Below are positions 1 through 14,700 of a stretch of DNA of 64,000 nucleotides, in pieces; within the stretch, counting starts at the first letter, position 1; each line of letters opens with the position of its first letter. Position numbers and translations under genes: made by a program. Origin of the DNA: Trichosphaerium sp. ATCC 40318 (taxonomy: Eukaryota; Discosea; Flabellinia; Trichosidae); the NCBI GenBank assembly GCA_038496445.1, contig JALMLS010000015.1:186001-250000 (forward strand), written 5' to 3'. The notes beneath the pieces are model-generated. The model did no database searches. It was not told where the DNA came from and saw nothing but the letters and a program-made list of their open reading frames with translations.

Positions 1-295
1 GTTTGGTGTTAGTCAAAGATGTAGTGCTTTTTGCAGCGCAAATATTGAATACATTACCAACTTGCGTACAAATATAGCTACAGGCGCAGTTTAGCGTTCC
101 GTTAACAATATTCTACGCAATGCGCCTGCTGCACACTAAAAACAAACTCTGCTATACTATCTCCGCTCAAAAGGCCTTTAAAAAAACAAACGCAAAACAT
201 GGCACTTAAGGCACAGCGAAAACTCTAAAAATTTGGAAAACGCAGGTCGCAGTCCCAGCCAAGAAAAAGACTAACATCAACTAATCTTAGGTAGC

Positions 296-2834
<2,539 letters not shown>

Positions 2835-3226
2835 CTCGAAAAACAAATAATAAAGAAAAACACTCAAAAAAATTTTGGACTGATGATTGGTTGTGTACAT
2901 GGGTCAGGTGGGTTTTGTTTGGCAAACCAGCAACGGTTTTTTTAAAATTGATGGTGGTGATTCCTTCATTTGCGGTTTGTAAGTAAATGGTATTACCACT
3001 CAATTTTGTTGATCCAAGAAACACTATGTTTAGTCGCTATGGTAGATATTGACGCACTATGTTCGCACTATGGGTGTCCTTAAAATGTTTATTTGAATAA
3101 TCACTCCAAAGCGTAGATACACAGAAGTGGTTCACAGAAGTGTTTTAATCACAATGAACAACAAGTTTCATAATAATTTTGCACGTGCCTAACCAACAAA
3201 CGTACTTCCCGCATAACATAAATAAG
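2835..3226. other. Intergenic stretch, no supported gene
   Basis: Separates U2AF from the next gene. A minus-strand open frame covers about 2794-3024 (containing SGNTIYLQTANEG), but it lacks a convincing start and runs into the U2AF 3' end. I see no gene family, RNA gene or repeat here. Confidence 0.5.
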
Positions 3227-4683
3227 ATGCTTAAAGATTCTTCATCTATTCGTTTGACCCTACAATTGAACATCAAAGAACCTAATCAAGAAATACTCTC
3301 AAACTTACTAAACAAACTCCTTTCACCTTGTGGATTACAATCCATTGAGGCAAAAACAAATTCAGTACGACCTTCGCTTTTCTGACCTGCCTTGATACTT
3401 ACGTCATGTTTAGCTATGTCAAACTGCTTTTACTACTTGTGGGGTATCCGCAGTGTTCCCAGGAAGTGGTCCTATTGAGGCCGTCGAAGTGACAATGGCA
3501 TCAACTGATGAAGCACAGTTTGTAGAAAAAGTGAGAACTCACAAAAGTTTTCTTCGTCACGTGTCTCCTGACCGTCGCGGTGATTGGATAAATGCTCTTA
3601 TATCCCTTAAAAATAGAGGTTATAACCGTTGGATGCCTAATTTTAAAGCAATGAAAGACGTTAGTTTTGATGGAGACCTTGATAAAGTTATAGCTCATTT
3701 GGATGTCCGTATTTTTTTCGTTCTTTGTTATCACGTTGCTTAGTGGTTTAATATTTTCTTTATAGGAGCGAAACGCCATTAGAGAGAAGAATAGAGCAGA
3801 CAAAAAAGCCACACGTCTTGGGAAGCGTAGCCGTGATGATCAAGGACCAGCAAGAAAACGTCGAAAAAAAGCTGTTAAACAACTTCCAAAGTCTGTTCCT
3901 GATGTACCACTGTACGTCCAAACAAATACTATTTATCACAAAGACAATCACCAACCCTTTAATTTAGTACATATGTATTCCCTAATGAAATAACACATGT
4001 CGTCATTGATGCCAATGCAATGGTTTATGCTTGTCCACCACTTCGTAAATTATTTCTTTCAAAAAAACCTGAAGATTTGGAACAGATCGAAACTGTGCTC
4101 ATGTCAATTGCTAAGGCTTTCTCATTAAAACATGAAAATATCGCTAATATAACTATCATCTTCGATCAACATAAACAACAACGACAAGTCAAGTACGTGA
4201 ACCATTAAGTCAAACAAAACTTATTTAAATATTTCAGTTTTTTTGCAATTTGTGCTAACTTTCGTGTAGAATAAACGACACCAAAGAGGTTCTCTTGATA
4301 GGTTGCCACCCTCTCAAAGTAGATGATTGGCTCAAACAATGGACTGATGAAAATGCTGTACATCTCAGTACAGCACTTGTAGCGACTTCTGATAGGTACT
4401 TACTTTTTTATTTTTCCAAGGTTAAAAGAAATAACATGTTAGTAGGAAAGTTCATTTCTTGTTGTCTGAGGCAGGCGTAAAGTCCTTTGCTACGACTAGA
4501 GGTTGGCTTAATATGGTTAAATCAGAGTTGATGCCAAGCGCTAAGAATATTGGACAGATGGTTCGTGTCTTTACAGCAAAGAAACCACGCACTGAAACAG
4601 ATGTAAAAGAAAACAAAGTTGAAGCTGTTGACGAAATGACAGGAGATGAACTTGCAGACCAGCTGACTTCAATGGAGTTATGA
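3227..4683 (+). CDS. NYN/PIN-type nuclease-like protein
   Basis: Six-exon model. ATG 3227 (MLKDSSSIRL) is the first in-frame ATG of the open frame; an upstream exon is possible. The N-terminal half is not recognised and carries a basic nuclear-localisation-like stretch (near 3780-3890: KRSRDDQGPARKRRKKA). The C-terminal half has the pattern of a NYN/PIN RNase fold: VIDANAMVYA (near 4005), IIFDQHKQQR (near 4165), DDWLKQW (near 4320) and LVATSDSRKVHFL (across a splice near 4396/4452), giving several conserved Asp at beta-strand ends. This suggests a metal-dependent RNA nuclease or RNA-binding role, probably nuclear. The tail is acidic (ETDVKENKVEA...TSMEL). One donor (3708, GTCCGT) is non-consensus. 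Fold assignment is by motif order only. Confidence 0.6.
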
Positions 4684-5244
4684 TAAATTGTATAAAATAT
4701 AAATAAACTAAATGACTACAGACTGTATTAAAGGTAAAAACCGAATGATAAGTTGTCAATTGCCATTGTTCACAAGAGTTGATATTTCGATACATCCATT
4801 TTTTATGTAGTTCACTTCATAGAATTCTCCTTACCTAGCCTTTGACAACTCTGCTTTGATTTCGCTTTTGTTTTTCGACGCCCTTTCTTATTTTGACATA
4901 AGTAGCTATTTGAATACTGCAGGTAAGCTGGTATTGTACATTTCATTCAATTTGTCAAAAATTAGCTTTCAACCTCAGTTATTTTTCCGTAAAAGTGCTT
5001 CCATGCATAGTACAATACGAATAAAGTCCTTAAAGAATGAAAAATTTCTGTCGAAATAACGGCTGGAATAATCGTTAATGTCAATCATGTTTTCAGTGAT
5101 ACTCATCAGGTAATAATAGATTGTGCTTATACCTATATTCCCAGCAGTTGTTTTACCGTATTTCATTGAGTTTTGGGTGAATTCGTCTGGTAAACAGGTT
5201 TCAATTCCACTATTTCTTCCACAGCTTCGCATAAGCACCTCAAA
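4684..5244. other. Intergenic, with one doubtful minus-strand ORF
   Basis: AT-rich spacer between the NYN-like gene and the LRR gene. A minus-strand open frame at 4975-5232 (ATG at 5232, about 85 codons, MRSCGRNSGIETC..., ending LLRKNN) looks moderately protein-like. However, its ATG is only 13 bp from the divergent LRR start codon and it matches nothing I know. I do not call it a gene. Confidence 0.35.
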
Positions 5245-6417
5245 ATGAACGCTGACGCAAGCACCAAACGTCTTACATCTACTTCATCAACTATTACGCC
5301 TTCGTATGATAACATTCCTCGTGAACTGTGGAATGTAATATTATCGCTTTTACACACCGACAAAGATCGATGTGCAGCCGCAGCAACATGTTCGGCACTC
5401 TTAAAGCTGATACATAATAATATCGGCTACGACAAGATATACGCGACCGAAGACAACGTAAGAATGATCTCCGAAAGCAAGGCAATACAACAAAACACCC
5501 TCGTCCTCGTTTCGTCCCGTTTTCTGAAAAGCAACCCTGACGAATCCGTTTGTTTCCTAGCTGGAGTGCATACAATCGATTTGTCAGAGTGCAGAAACGT
5601 CACTGACGTGAGTTTAAAAGCTCTTGCCGGAGTTTACGAAATAAACCTCATCGACAATCAATCAATCACAGATGAAGGTATAAAAGCGCTCGCTGGTGTT
5701 CATACTATCAATATTGAGAATACCAAAGTAACAGATGAAGGCGTCAAGGCACTAGCAGGCGTTCATTCTATAAACATAGGTATCACTGCAATAACAGATG
5801 AGAGTTTAAAAGCTCTTGCTGGAGTGCATACAATCGATTTAACAAATTGTGTCAATATCACAAATGAAGGCTTGAAACATCTTGCAGGAGTTCATACTAT
5901 TTCGTTGAGAGCAGGCAGAAATATAACAGATGCTGGCTTGAAGCACTTGGCCGGTGTTCATGCTATTGATATAAGCTATATGGAAACAGCAAAACTTGGG
6001 AGAAGGGGAATTACAGGTGAAGGTCTTGCGGAATTACAAGGCGTTCATACACTAAATATTGCTGGAAATGAAGGTTTGATACCTTCAGACTTGAATGATC
6101 TTACAGGTGTGTATGCAATCAATCTAGAGGCTAATCTCTACATGCCATCTATGGCTATCAGTATGAACGCTCTGAAGAGTGTAAAGGTAATGAGTCATGG
6201 TACACCAGGATACGGAGATGGAGACAATGAGGATTTCTTGTTACCTCTTGAGGGGATTGTCGTAAATACTGTTGAGATTTCTAGAAATTGGATGAAAGTT
6301 GTCAATGGGAAATGGGTTGATACCGGATCTATGGCACATCCTGATCTTAAAGAAGTCAATTGGGATATTTTAAAAACATTCGAAAATTCTACTGAAGATG
6401 GCATATTTTTTCTTTAA
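5245..6417 (+). CDS. F-box-like leucine-rich repeat protein
   Basis: Single-exon 390-residue protein. Residues about 15-55 resemble an F-box (IPRELWNVILSLL, then CAAAATCSALLKLIHNN), the module that docks on SKP1 in SCF ubiquitin ligases. Residues about 105-270 are cysteine-containing-type LRR units of 21-24 residues with the core LAGVHTI(D/N)L...(V/I)TDEG(L/V)KA, seven or more units; a less regular C-terminal part follows. The repeats probably form a protein-binding solenoid. The same unit occurs in two decayed relatives in this window (near 8.0-8.6 kb and 49.3-50.6 kb). The gene lacks introns, unlike most of its neighbours. It is convergent with the gene at 6621. LRR identity is certain; the F-box is probable; the partner is unknown. 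Confidence 0.85.
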   Translation: MNADASTKRLTSTSSTITPSYDNIPRELWNVILSLLHTDKDRCAAAATCSALLKLIHNNIGYDKIYATEDNVRMISESKAIQQNTLVLVSSRFLKSNPDESVCFLAGVHTIDLSECRNVTDVSLKALAGVYEINLIDNQSITDEGIKALAGVHTINIENTKVTDEGVKALAGVHSINIGITAITDESLKALAGVHTIDLTNCVNITNEGLKHLAGVHTISLRAGRNITDAGLKHLAGVHAIDISYMETAKLGRRGITGEGLAELQGVHTLNIAGNEGLIPSDLNDLTGVYAINLEANLYMPSMAISMNALKSVKVMSHGTPGYGDGDNEDFLLPLEGIVVNTVEISRNWMKVVNGKWVDTGSMAHPDLKEVNWDILKTFENSTEDGIFFL

Positions 6418-6620
6418 ACTGTTGTTCTTTTTAATAAACTTCAAAACCTTTACTCCTTCACGTGTTCGTACTTTATCCCTTTTTCTGTGCTACGGCAATT
6501 TTAGTTCTCAGTAGTGAAACCAAACCTATTGAACTGGGAGGTAGCTACAACAACATTTTCAGAAGCTTGGATAAGTAATCATTATGTAAGCATAAACAGT
6601 CTGTCAATGTTGCACTTAAC

Positions 6621-7247
6621 TTAGTTGACTTTATTTGATTTACTTGAAGTTTGTACAGAAAGACGTAGGGTGCTTTTAGAGATCAAATGGTGCTTATACC
6701 ACTTTTTTGATGATTTAATTGATGTGTTAATTGTTGGAGGTGTATAGTTCAAGATTTTGTGAAGTATTGTCCTTTCCCATTCGGCCATATCTCTGCTCTT
6801 GTCACATATGTCTCCTGGTACTTTATCATTTGCATCTGCATTCATAGAGGATGAGTTGTAATCGAGTATTCCATCAGGGGTTATGGACCAGCCACTCACA
6901 ACAACAGCAGGTATTAAAATCTTGACATTCTTCTTAGTTTTATACATTTCTTTTATGCCATTCTCTAGTTTTTGATGAGCTGTCTTCCCACCACGTTTCT
7001 TATCAGATTTGTATCCAGTACCCATAGCAATAATGATATGGTTTGGGAGGTAAATTATAATACCAGTATATCCAGTTGAGTGTCTTTTTGGCATTTTGTG
7101 TGGACTGTCTTTGCTTACCATGTTTTCGTAAACTGTAATTTTATTTGACTCTGATATCTTGATTGGTGTTCCTTTAGGTGGTCTTGTATCTTCAAATTGC
7201 CAATTGGTTTGAAGAAATGTCAATAGCATGTCTTTGTGTTTGCCCAT
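6621..7247 (-). CDS. Unrecognised protein, 'GWSI' family, copy 1
   Basis: Single-exon protein of 208 residues. I start it at ATG 7247 (MGKHKDMLL) because the paralogue at 48.6 kb also begins MGK. No family recognised. Conserved between the two copies, in order: G(Y)xGxIxY followed by a hydrophobic strand (IIIAMGTG here), a GxxxAHQxL helix, a VSGWSI motif followed by D and YNSxSxN, and a C-terminal (E/D)xAxWE helix. Rigid spacing with buried hydrophobic strands suggests a compact globular, possibly enzymatic domain; His, Trp, Ser and Glu are candidate functional residues. N- and C-terminal tails are basic or low complexity and differ between copies. It sits between an intact and a decayed LRR gene, and the other copy also lies beside a decayed LRR gene. 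Confidence 0.6.
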   Translation of the reverse strand: MGKHKDMLLTFLQTNWQFEDTRPPKGTPIKISESNKITVYENMVSKDSPHKMPKRHSTGYTGIIIYLPNHIIIAMGTGYKSDKKRGGKTAHQKLENGIKEMYKTKKNVKILIPAVVVSGWSITPDGILDYNSSSMNADANDKVPGDICDKSRDMAEWERTILHKILNYTPPTINTSIKSSKKWYKHHLISKSTLRLSVQTSSKSNKVN

Positions 7248-7916
7248 TGTTGCTAGATAGATTGTTATTGTCAAGAGGTGTTGTCGTTGTTGTGAGAGTT
7301 ATGTACTTAACAATTACCTTCTTTGTATTCAGCTGAATATTCACGTGATCATTTATTAAGTTAAGTGTAACGTGAAATATCATCACAATTAATGAGGTAT
7401 CCATTACCTTCTTGTTGTCAACAATGCTAGTATGGCAAATAGGATAACTAAGTTCTACGGAGTTAACTAATACCGATATAATTTTTGGAGTGCACATTAT
7501 GTGAACATAGTTATCCCGTTCGCGGGAAAATAAAAACAACATGAAATGAAAACACATCTTGTTGTTTAGTTCTTGTGATTGCTTATTTTCTGTTAGGCGG
7601 AAAAGTGCAAGTTCGAGTGATTGTTTTACTGAACACGTGATTTTACTTTTTTTTTCATCAATTTTACGTACATGGGTCTATACGCTCAAGTACGAAAACT
7701 TTTGCCTGAGTACAACTTGGAGATATCTGAAATGAGCAAGCACTAACTCTACTATTTTCACTACGAGGTTACTACGCCATCCAAAATGAAAGTAGGTCTT
7801 TGGATCGGGAAGACTGTGAACTGTACGCAGTTTTTCTTGCCACCAAAATGAACTGCCTTAAAACGCATTGGTAACTAACGCACATTATAAAAGCAATGAT
7901 TTCGGCATTAAAATAA
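7248..7916. other. Intergenic, no supported gene
   Basis: About 670 bases between the GWSI gene and the LRR pseudogene. It holds CACGTG palindromes (near 7343 and 7632) and short plus-strand frames (ATG 7671 MGLYAQVRKLLPEYNL, 24 codons) that I cannot extend into a gene. Confidence 0.45.
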
Positions 7917-8571
7917 GCACATACAGACGCTGTAGAATTTAATTCGCTACCAGAGGAGGTAAAAGCTGTAATGTGTGTTTTACTTGACGACGTCGATCGC
8001 TACTCTATGTGCTGCTGCTCTACGCTCTTTGTTCGCATTATGAAAAACACTGTGGGAGTTGACAAGGATGCCTTTAAACATCTTGTTAATGTAAAAGAAC
8101 CTATCTTGTACTTACGGTAACGGTTTTAGATGATCGTCTTAAGTGCTTTGAAAACCTTGAGAGTCTTAACCTAACAACTTATAACAGACGAACACTACAG
8201 AATGTTGGAAACTAAGAAATTTGATTTTAGAAGGAAATCTCTTTTTACAACAGAATGTTTACAACATCTCGAAGGCGTTGAAGAAGCTTACTTGCTTTGT
8301 GAAGGATCGTTTAAATCAAGTATCTCTCTGGTATACGGAAGCTAGAAGTTGTACGACAAGGTCCACACGATGCACCATGCGATGAATTGTTGAGTTACAT
8401 GCCGGTGTTGAAGATATTTGCATACCAGGCGCACATAAAGGATTAACGGCACAAGGTATTAAATACCTTTCTGGCGTGCATACTGTTAATTTAACCGAAA
8501 CGTCTGTTGACGATGAAGGTCTGAAGTACCTCTCAGGTGCTCGTAGAGTAACTTTGCATGGTACGTTTTAC
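7917..8571 (+). pseudogene. Decayed F-box/LRR gene
   Basis: Remnant of a relative of the gene at 5245. Frame 1 gives an F-box-like start, FNSLPEEVKAVMCVLL then YSMCCCSTLFVRIM, and stops at TAA near 8119. Further pieces lie in other frames: LKCFENLESLNL (near 8135), LQHLEGVEEAYLLCEG (near 8255) and GIKYLSGVHTVNL with VDDEGLKYLSGARRVTL (8455-8560). At least three frame changes and several stops separate homologous segments, so no full protein can be made. The repeat unit (YLSGVHTVNL...DDEGLK) is the same as in the intact gene. The decay pattern is read directly from translation; how recently it was lost is unknown. Confidence 0.75.
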
Positions 8572-8795
8572 TTTTGTTTTTCAAACACGTGATAAGCACG
8601 TGCATGTTGATTGACATTTTGGGGTGAAATCAGCATGCTGCTTTTGAATATTCGTTTTTCTTTGTTTGTTTGGGTTCAAGTAAAAAAAGCAAGGCCGATG
8701 TTCTGATACATTTTTAATGTTTATGTGGTTTGTATACAACAAAAACCGTTTTGTACATACGGTAGTAATTCACGCGCAGTAAAAAAAATATTGGA

Positions 8796-11700
8796 TCAAG
8801 AAGAGGCTGATTTTTTCTCAAGTTCTTTAATTTCTTGATCTAAAGAGGTCCACTCGCTAATAATTCGTACTAAAACACAGTGTTAAATAATAAACAAATA
8901 AGATTTTTAACAAGACAAATCAACACCACAAGGTCAAAAGCTTTTGACTTAAAGTATTTTTTTTTTGCGAGGATAGAAAAAAAAAAACTAATTGTTTGCG
9001 GCCACAACCAAGTTTTGTTAGGTTTTTGTTTTTAAAAACGTGTAGCGTACCTGCAGCTTCAAGTTTAGGTGTCTTTGTCAATGGATTATTGCACTAAAAA
9101 GAATGTTAGTTGGCCTCAGTTTAAAGGAATAAAATAAAAAGAAATAGGTACCAAATCGATTGTTTTTGCTTTAGATTTTGACTCATCAGTACACCATGTC
9201 TCACACCAAAGCCATTCCTGAGGTAGACTATGTATAGGTACCATATGTTGTAAGTAATTAGGTAAATCCTGGTCAAGATTGGATAAACTATTTGGGTCTT
9301 TGCTTAAACCATCATAAGTTGATCTCAAAGTATCGCCATGACCTTTAAGTCTCATTCTTACTAAGTCCACAACAAACAAAGCGCTAGTAAAATCTTAGTT
9401 AGATAGATAATATACCGTTTAGCTATCATACCTAATATGGTACGGTTTTCCTTGTAAGTGATCCTTCCAGTAGCCTGAGTCCCAGAAACGGAATCCTTTT
9501 GTTTCATTCCTCTTTGTCTCATGCTGACAGAATGGCGTAAACCCATAAGTAGCTCCCTTCAAATCTCTATTCCATAACTCACTAACATCAGAACGAACAA
9601 CCTTAAGATAAACACATAAGAAGAAGCAAGAAACCAACCAGGAGAAGGCAAAAAAAAGCGCACTTGGTCGGAATCAATGAAGATAATTTTCTTAACATCC
9701 AGAGGAAACATGACATCAAGGAAGAGAATCTTGTATCCCCAGATTAATCTCATTTTGGTCTTTTGGAAATTTAACCAACGTGGCCATCTGTACTGAACCA
9801 ACTCAACCTCAAAGTCATATTCTTTTGCCATATCATGAACAAAGTTCTGGTCGAAGAAAAAAAAGTAAGAAAAAAAGAAGAAAAATTCAGATCGCTGTTG
9901 AAACAACAGATGGTGTCAACTGTACCTTAAAGTAAGGTGATAGGTAGTTACCCAATAACCAAAACTTGACACGATGCTCTGTATTTTTAACAACACTTAA
10001 CATCATGATACGTGTTAAACGTTCGTAAAGATGTCCAGAAGCAACTGAGAAAACATGAATAGTTTCTTTTTCCTCTTCTTTATTTTCTTCTGGTTTATCT
10101 TCTTTCTTGTCCTTCCACATACTAATAAAACAAATAGTTAGCAACCCCATTGTCATAAAAAGGTCACATTGGTCCGAAAATGAATACGTACAACAAAGAA
10201 AGAAATTAAAACAAAAAAAAAAGAAAATGTGTACCCAGATACAGTATCCCAAAGGTTTCCACCGATTGTTTCAGGCTCTATACCATCATCGTCTGACTCG
10301 TCAACAAGAAGAGAAACATCTTCTTTACCTGGGTTCTTTTTAACCTATAAACAAAAAGTTACAACAACCCTTAGACTAACAACAGCCAATACCTTCAAAG
10401 TTAATTGAGCTCCACCAAATTTATCAACGGATACAGCATAAGCATCTCTTCTTTCTCCATCAATATGGTAAATTTCATTCGATCTACCACTCTTTATGGT
10501 GAGATTCCATCGACCAGGGTGAGCCTTAAGCTGGAAGTAGCCTTTTAAACAAAATGCGTGAGCAAACACTTTACGAAACAAACTTCGTACCCAAATTAGA
10601 CATAACAATTGTATCCTTGTAATTTGGGTTGCTTTGATTACCAAGAGAAAGCTCAAGTCCTCGTGGAGGTATTCCGCGGTTACTCATATCTCTACAACTA
10701 CCTGAAAAAAAAAGTTGTCAACACATGAAGCACTAAAAAGAATCAAGAGTCTGAACACTAACCTTCCACTAAAACGTGCGATAGTTGGTATTTACCAAGA
10801 ACTGTATTTTCATTTCTTGGTAAACTATTGAGTTTAATGTTGTCCATATCATATTTAGCATCATAAGACTCAATAAGCCAACTATAATCAAAAAAAGTAA
10901 GTAAGAAAATTACATTAAACAGCGAGGTGCAAACAATTGTCGTACCTGTGTGGCGGATGAATATTAAGAGTGTACAAACGAGTGGTTGGCACGTTTGTAA
11001 ATCTAGCCACAGCGTAGCTGTCAACAGCTCTATAAAGATATTAGAATGTGTTAGGTCATGATTTAGTGCTACGTACTCTCCATCGTCCGTAAACTCTGGA
11101 GAACCGGTTACATATCTGTAGTAGTTTTTAAGTGGTAACTCGGATAGTTCCAGTTGTGGGTTCAGTACAATATCGACTGTACAGTTGATGTATTGACGAA
11201 GATGCTAAAGATACAAATATCAGTACCTCAAAGAGCAAGGCATAATAGTTTGTAGTTAAATGTACCATTAACATAGGTGTGAATCTTTGTGTTTCTTCGC
11301 TCAATGGGTTCAAGAAAGCTGTAATCTTTACAAGTGCATCACCTTCAGATTTTAGAGTAAAGTGACTAATCGTAGTTAATATACAAAAGCAAAGATAACA
11401 CAAAATGTTTTACGTACGGTCTGACTACTGTAGGTAGCTTAGCAGATTGATCAGACTCAACAGCCTGTGAGTTAAGCAAAGCAACAACATAGTTGATAAT
11501 ATTAGACCTGCTCAAGGTTAAGAAGAGCTCAGATTTAACATTCTAACTGCGTACATTTCTTCAGCTGTTTTATCTTCTATTTCAGCGAGTAGTTCGGTTG
11601 CTACGCCGTTAGCATATGTCTCAACCATGAAAGATGTCAAAGAACGATAATCGTGCTGAGTGAATTTAGGTGCATCAGCTGCTGATATACCCATTACCTT

Positions 11701-14700
11701 ATTGTACATAAGCACTAGGAATAACGACTTCTGTAGTGGGCAAAAGAGTAACGTACTCTTCCATTCACATAAATCTCGAAGGCATCTGTTTGAAGACCAA
11801 AAAAGCTCTTACATAGTAATCTCTGTGAAGAGAATATATCTTCATACTCGCTTTTACTCCATTCAGATTTGAACATATCAAACTTATCTTCATTAAGCGC
11901 TTCCTTAGCAATATCAAGTGCGTTTTCTTGATTGAATTCTTCCTCTGACTTAATGAATGTTCGTAGTAATGTTAATCCTGTCTCCATATCATTTTGAAAT
12001 GCTTCAGCTACAACATACCTATAACAAAAAATTAAACAAGCTAGCAAAATACAAATAGTCGTACGCTGCTAAAACAAGTGGGTTGTTACCACTCTTACTG
12101 TTGTCCAAGAAACCAAAACGTGCTGTTTGTGGTACAGAATCAAGCTACACAATGTAAAGTAAATAGACAAGACTAGGTCAAACAAAAACGCACCATGTAT
12201 GTAATTGCGTTGAGCATTTCTGAGGAAAAAGAAGCGTTAGAGTTCATCTTAGTGTAAAAGCTTTATAAATACCTTTCTTGCCATCTTTAGATGATGTATC
12301 AATTGCTACAATGTAAGAAATAGACTTGACGTCATCTTCAGCTACATACAAAAACAGTCAATAATTATAATTCAAAAAAAAGATGATGTGTCTTTTAAAA
12401 CTATACTACGTACCATATGGAGCACTCAAGTACTTAACAGTATCCAAGGTATCCTTTTTCCGATGAATCTTTGCAAATTTTGCTGGAGACTCCTCAGTAG
12501 GTATCAAGTACTTATTATAACCTAAGACGAGAAGTAAACAACACAAGTAGAAAACAATTTCTACATACCTGGTAACCCTCCTTCTGTAGTAGTCAAAGCT
12601 TCATGTAAATCTTCTGTTACATCGTTAATATCTCCGCTTCTAACTAATGCTTGAATTTTGTGTCTTGTCTCAAAAATCTTTCTGATACACATGTTTGGAG
12701 CAATCTTGATTTTGTTAGTTCTATATCACTGTTGAAACAGTTTTTTAAGAGTTTTTCTTTGCTATGACATACCTCAGGTGAAGCATACTCGACAACATGA
12801 CCATTCATAAATAGCAAGTTTCCTCCATAGACACCGATTTCTTTACACCATGTATCAAGTTCAGCGTTCTCTATTTCATATTCTTTTTCAAGTTTTTCAA
12901 CTAATTCCTCGAAAGATTGTTGGGAGCTCATTGTCTAAATCATTGACAATTAGATTACTCCTAAATAAAAGCTATGTATATTACCCTGTATGATTTTTCA
13001 ACATGTTCCATTGTAACTTCTTCTGAAGCGCCAACAAAAGCCGAAACCTGAATAAGATTTTAGTCAGAAAATATTATAAAACACAGATATGTTGACGTAC
13101 CTGAGCTACGAAACGATCTGCCTTATTGATATCCAAGGTGTAGAAATGTCTCCATAGATTCCTCACAACGGCTGAAACCTAATAATTTGAAAGTGAGCAG
13201 CTAATAATTCTAAACAAAAGAAATTTACCGATGCTTCTCCTTCAACAGCTTCAGGTACGTGGAAAGCATAACCAACACGAATAGGTAATCTAGCAACAAC
13301 TTGTTGCATTGCGTGAGCTACTTTAATACCTTGAGAGGTACCAGGATCAACTAGAAAGTGTCAACAATAAAATCCAAAACAAACAAGGGAAGAAAAGTCA
13401 ACTCCTAGCTTTATCTCTTCGTACCTGCAACGAGAATATTGTAGATGTTTTTAGCCATAAAGTGTAGTTGCCCAGGATATATAGGTCGAAGAATAGCGTT
13501 TACAGAAGAGTCGTATCTCTTCCATCTATAATCAGATTCAATATCATTAGCCCAAGCAATATTCTCGCTATTGACTGCAAAGAACGGTGATGATGATTTT
13601 GGTAGTACACTTAAAACCTTGTGTGCTACATCACCTATTGTTTAAACATCACCAAGAGGAATCCAAATGCACTTTCGTACCTGTTATACCTACGCTCTCT
13701 TCCAAAGAGTCGTAGTTGAGAACTTCACCCTGAACCAGTTCTAATAGACTACAAAATTAAATTAGTAAGTATTGATTAATGTTGGCTAGAAAGTAGTACG
13801 TACTCGAACATACCACCTTGAGCTGGATCAAAAACTCGGCTATTAATCCAAACATGACTGTTGCCACGTTGTACCATTTTTGTCTTTGTCCTTAAGTCGC
13901 TCTACATTAACAATCAGACACGATTTAAACCAATAAAGGGTTAATACACGAAATTGATCCTCTACAGCTTGTCTTGATAATCCCTTGGCCATAGAAGGCA
14001 AATTTTGAGCAATGTCTCGCATGACACGCAATTTATCATCAGCCATGTTTATTCTGTATGCTGCTTGGACACCAAGATCTAAATAAAGGTAAAATGAGTT
14101 GGTTGTCTTTATATTTTTCTATGAATTACCTTTGATATCCCATGCTTTAAGTTGGTCCAAGTCTCTATCGTGAGACTCAAGATGAGCATTGAATGTATCC
14201 AATTCAGAAGCAATTTCACTGTATCTCTCTTTCAATATTTTAAAGTTAAATCCTTCTACATCAGTCTCGCTTTCGTCATCATTGGTTTCTTCTTCAGCCG
14301 AATCTAAACATGTGTCAATTCAATAACATTTGCGAAGACATGGTCACAAATGTTGGCGAAAAGAACAAATAACTTACCTTCAAGTTCAGTGACGGCTTCT
14401 TCATTAATAGCTTTATATTCCAAGCTCTTTAGCGCAAGTTCTGCACCGTAACCTGACAAAGTTTATTAGTTTAAAAACCCATTTCTAACATGACTCACCT
14501 TGAAGTTGTGCAGGAGTTCCCAAAGACTCTTGAGGTACATAAATACGTACTACATATGTAAGTTTATCATTAGTAGCTTCTGCGGATAAGTAATCGTGAA
14601 ATGCTGCGAAAGAAGGAGTGCCAATTTGACCATAAACAACAACTACATTATCAGGATTTTGTCCTTTTGGAAACACGTGGTCAGTTTCCCAAACGTCTTC

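Noticed and set aside
4975-5232. Minus-strand 85-codon ORF before the LRR gene
   Set aside because: Moderately protein-like but no homology I know, and only 13 bp from a divergent start codon.
7192-7557. Minus-strand ORF upstream of the GWSI gene
   Set aside because: Thr-rich shadow in another frame of the GWSI 5' region; no family pattern.
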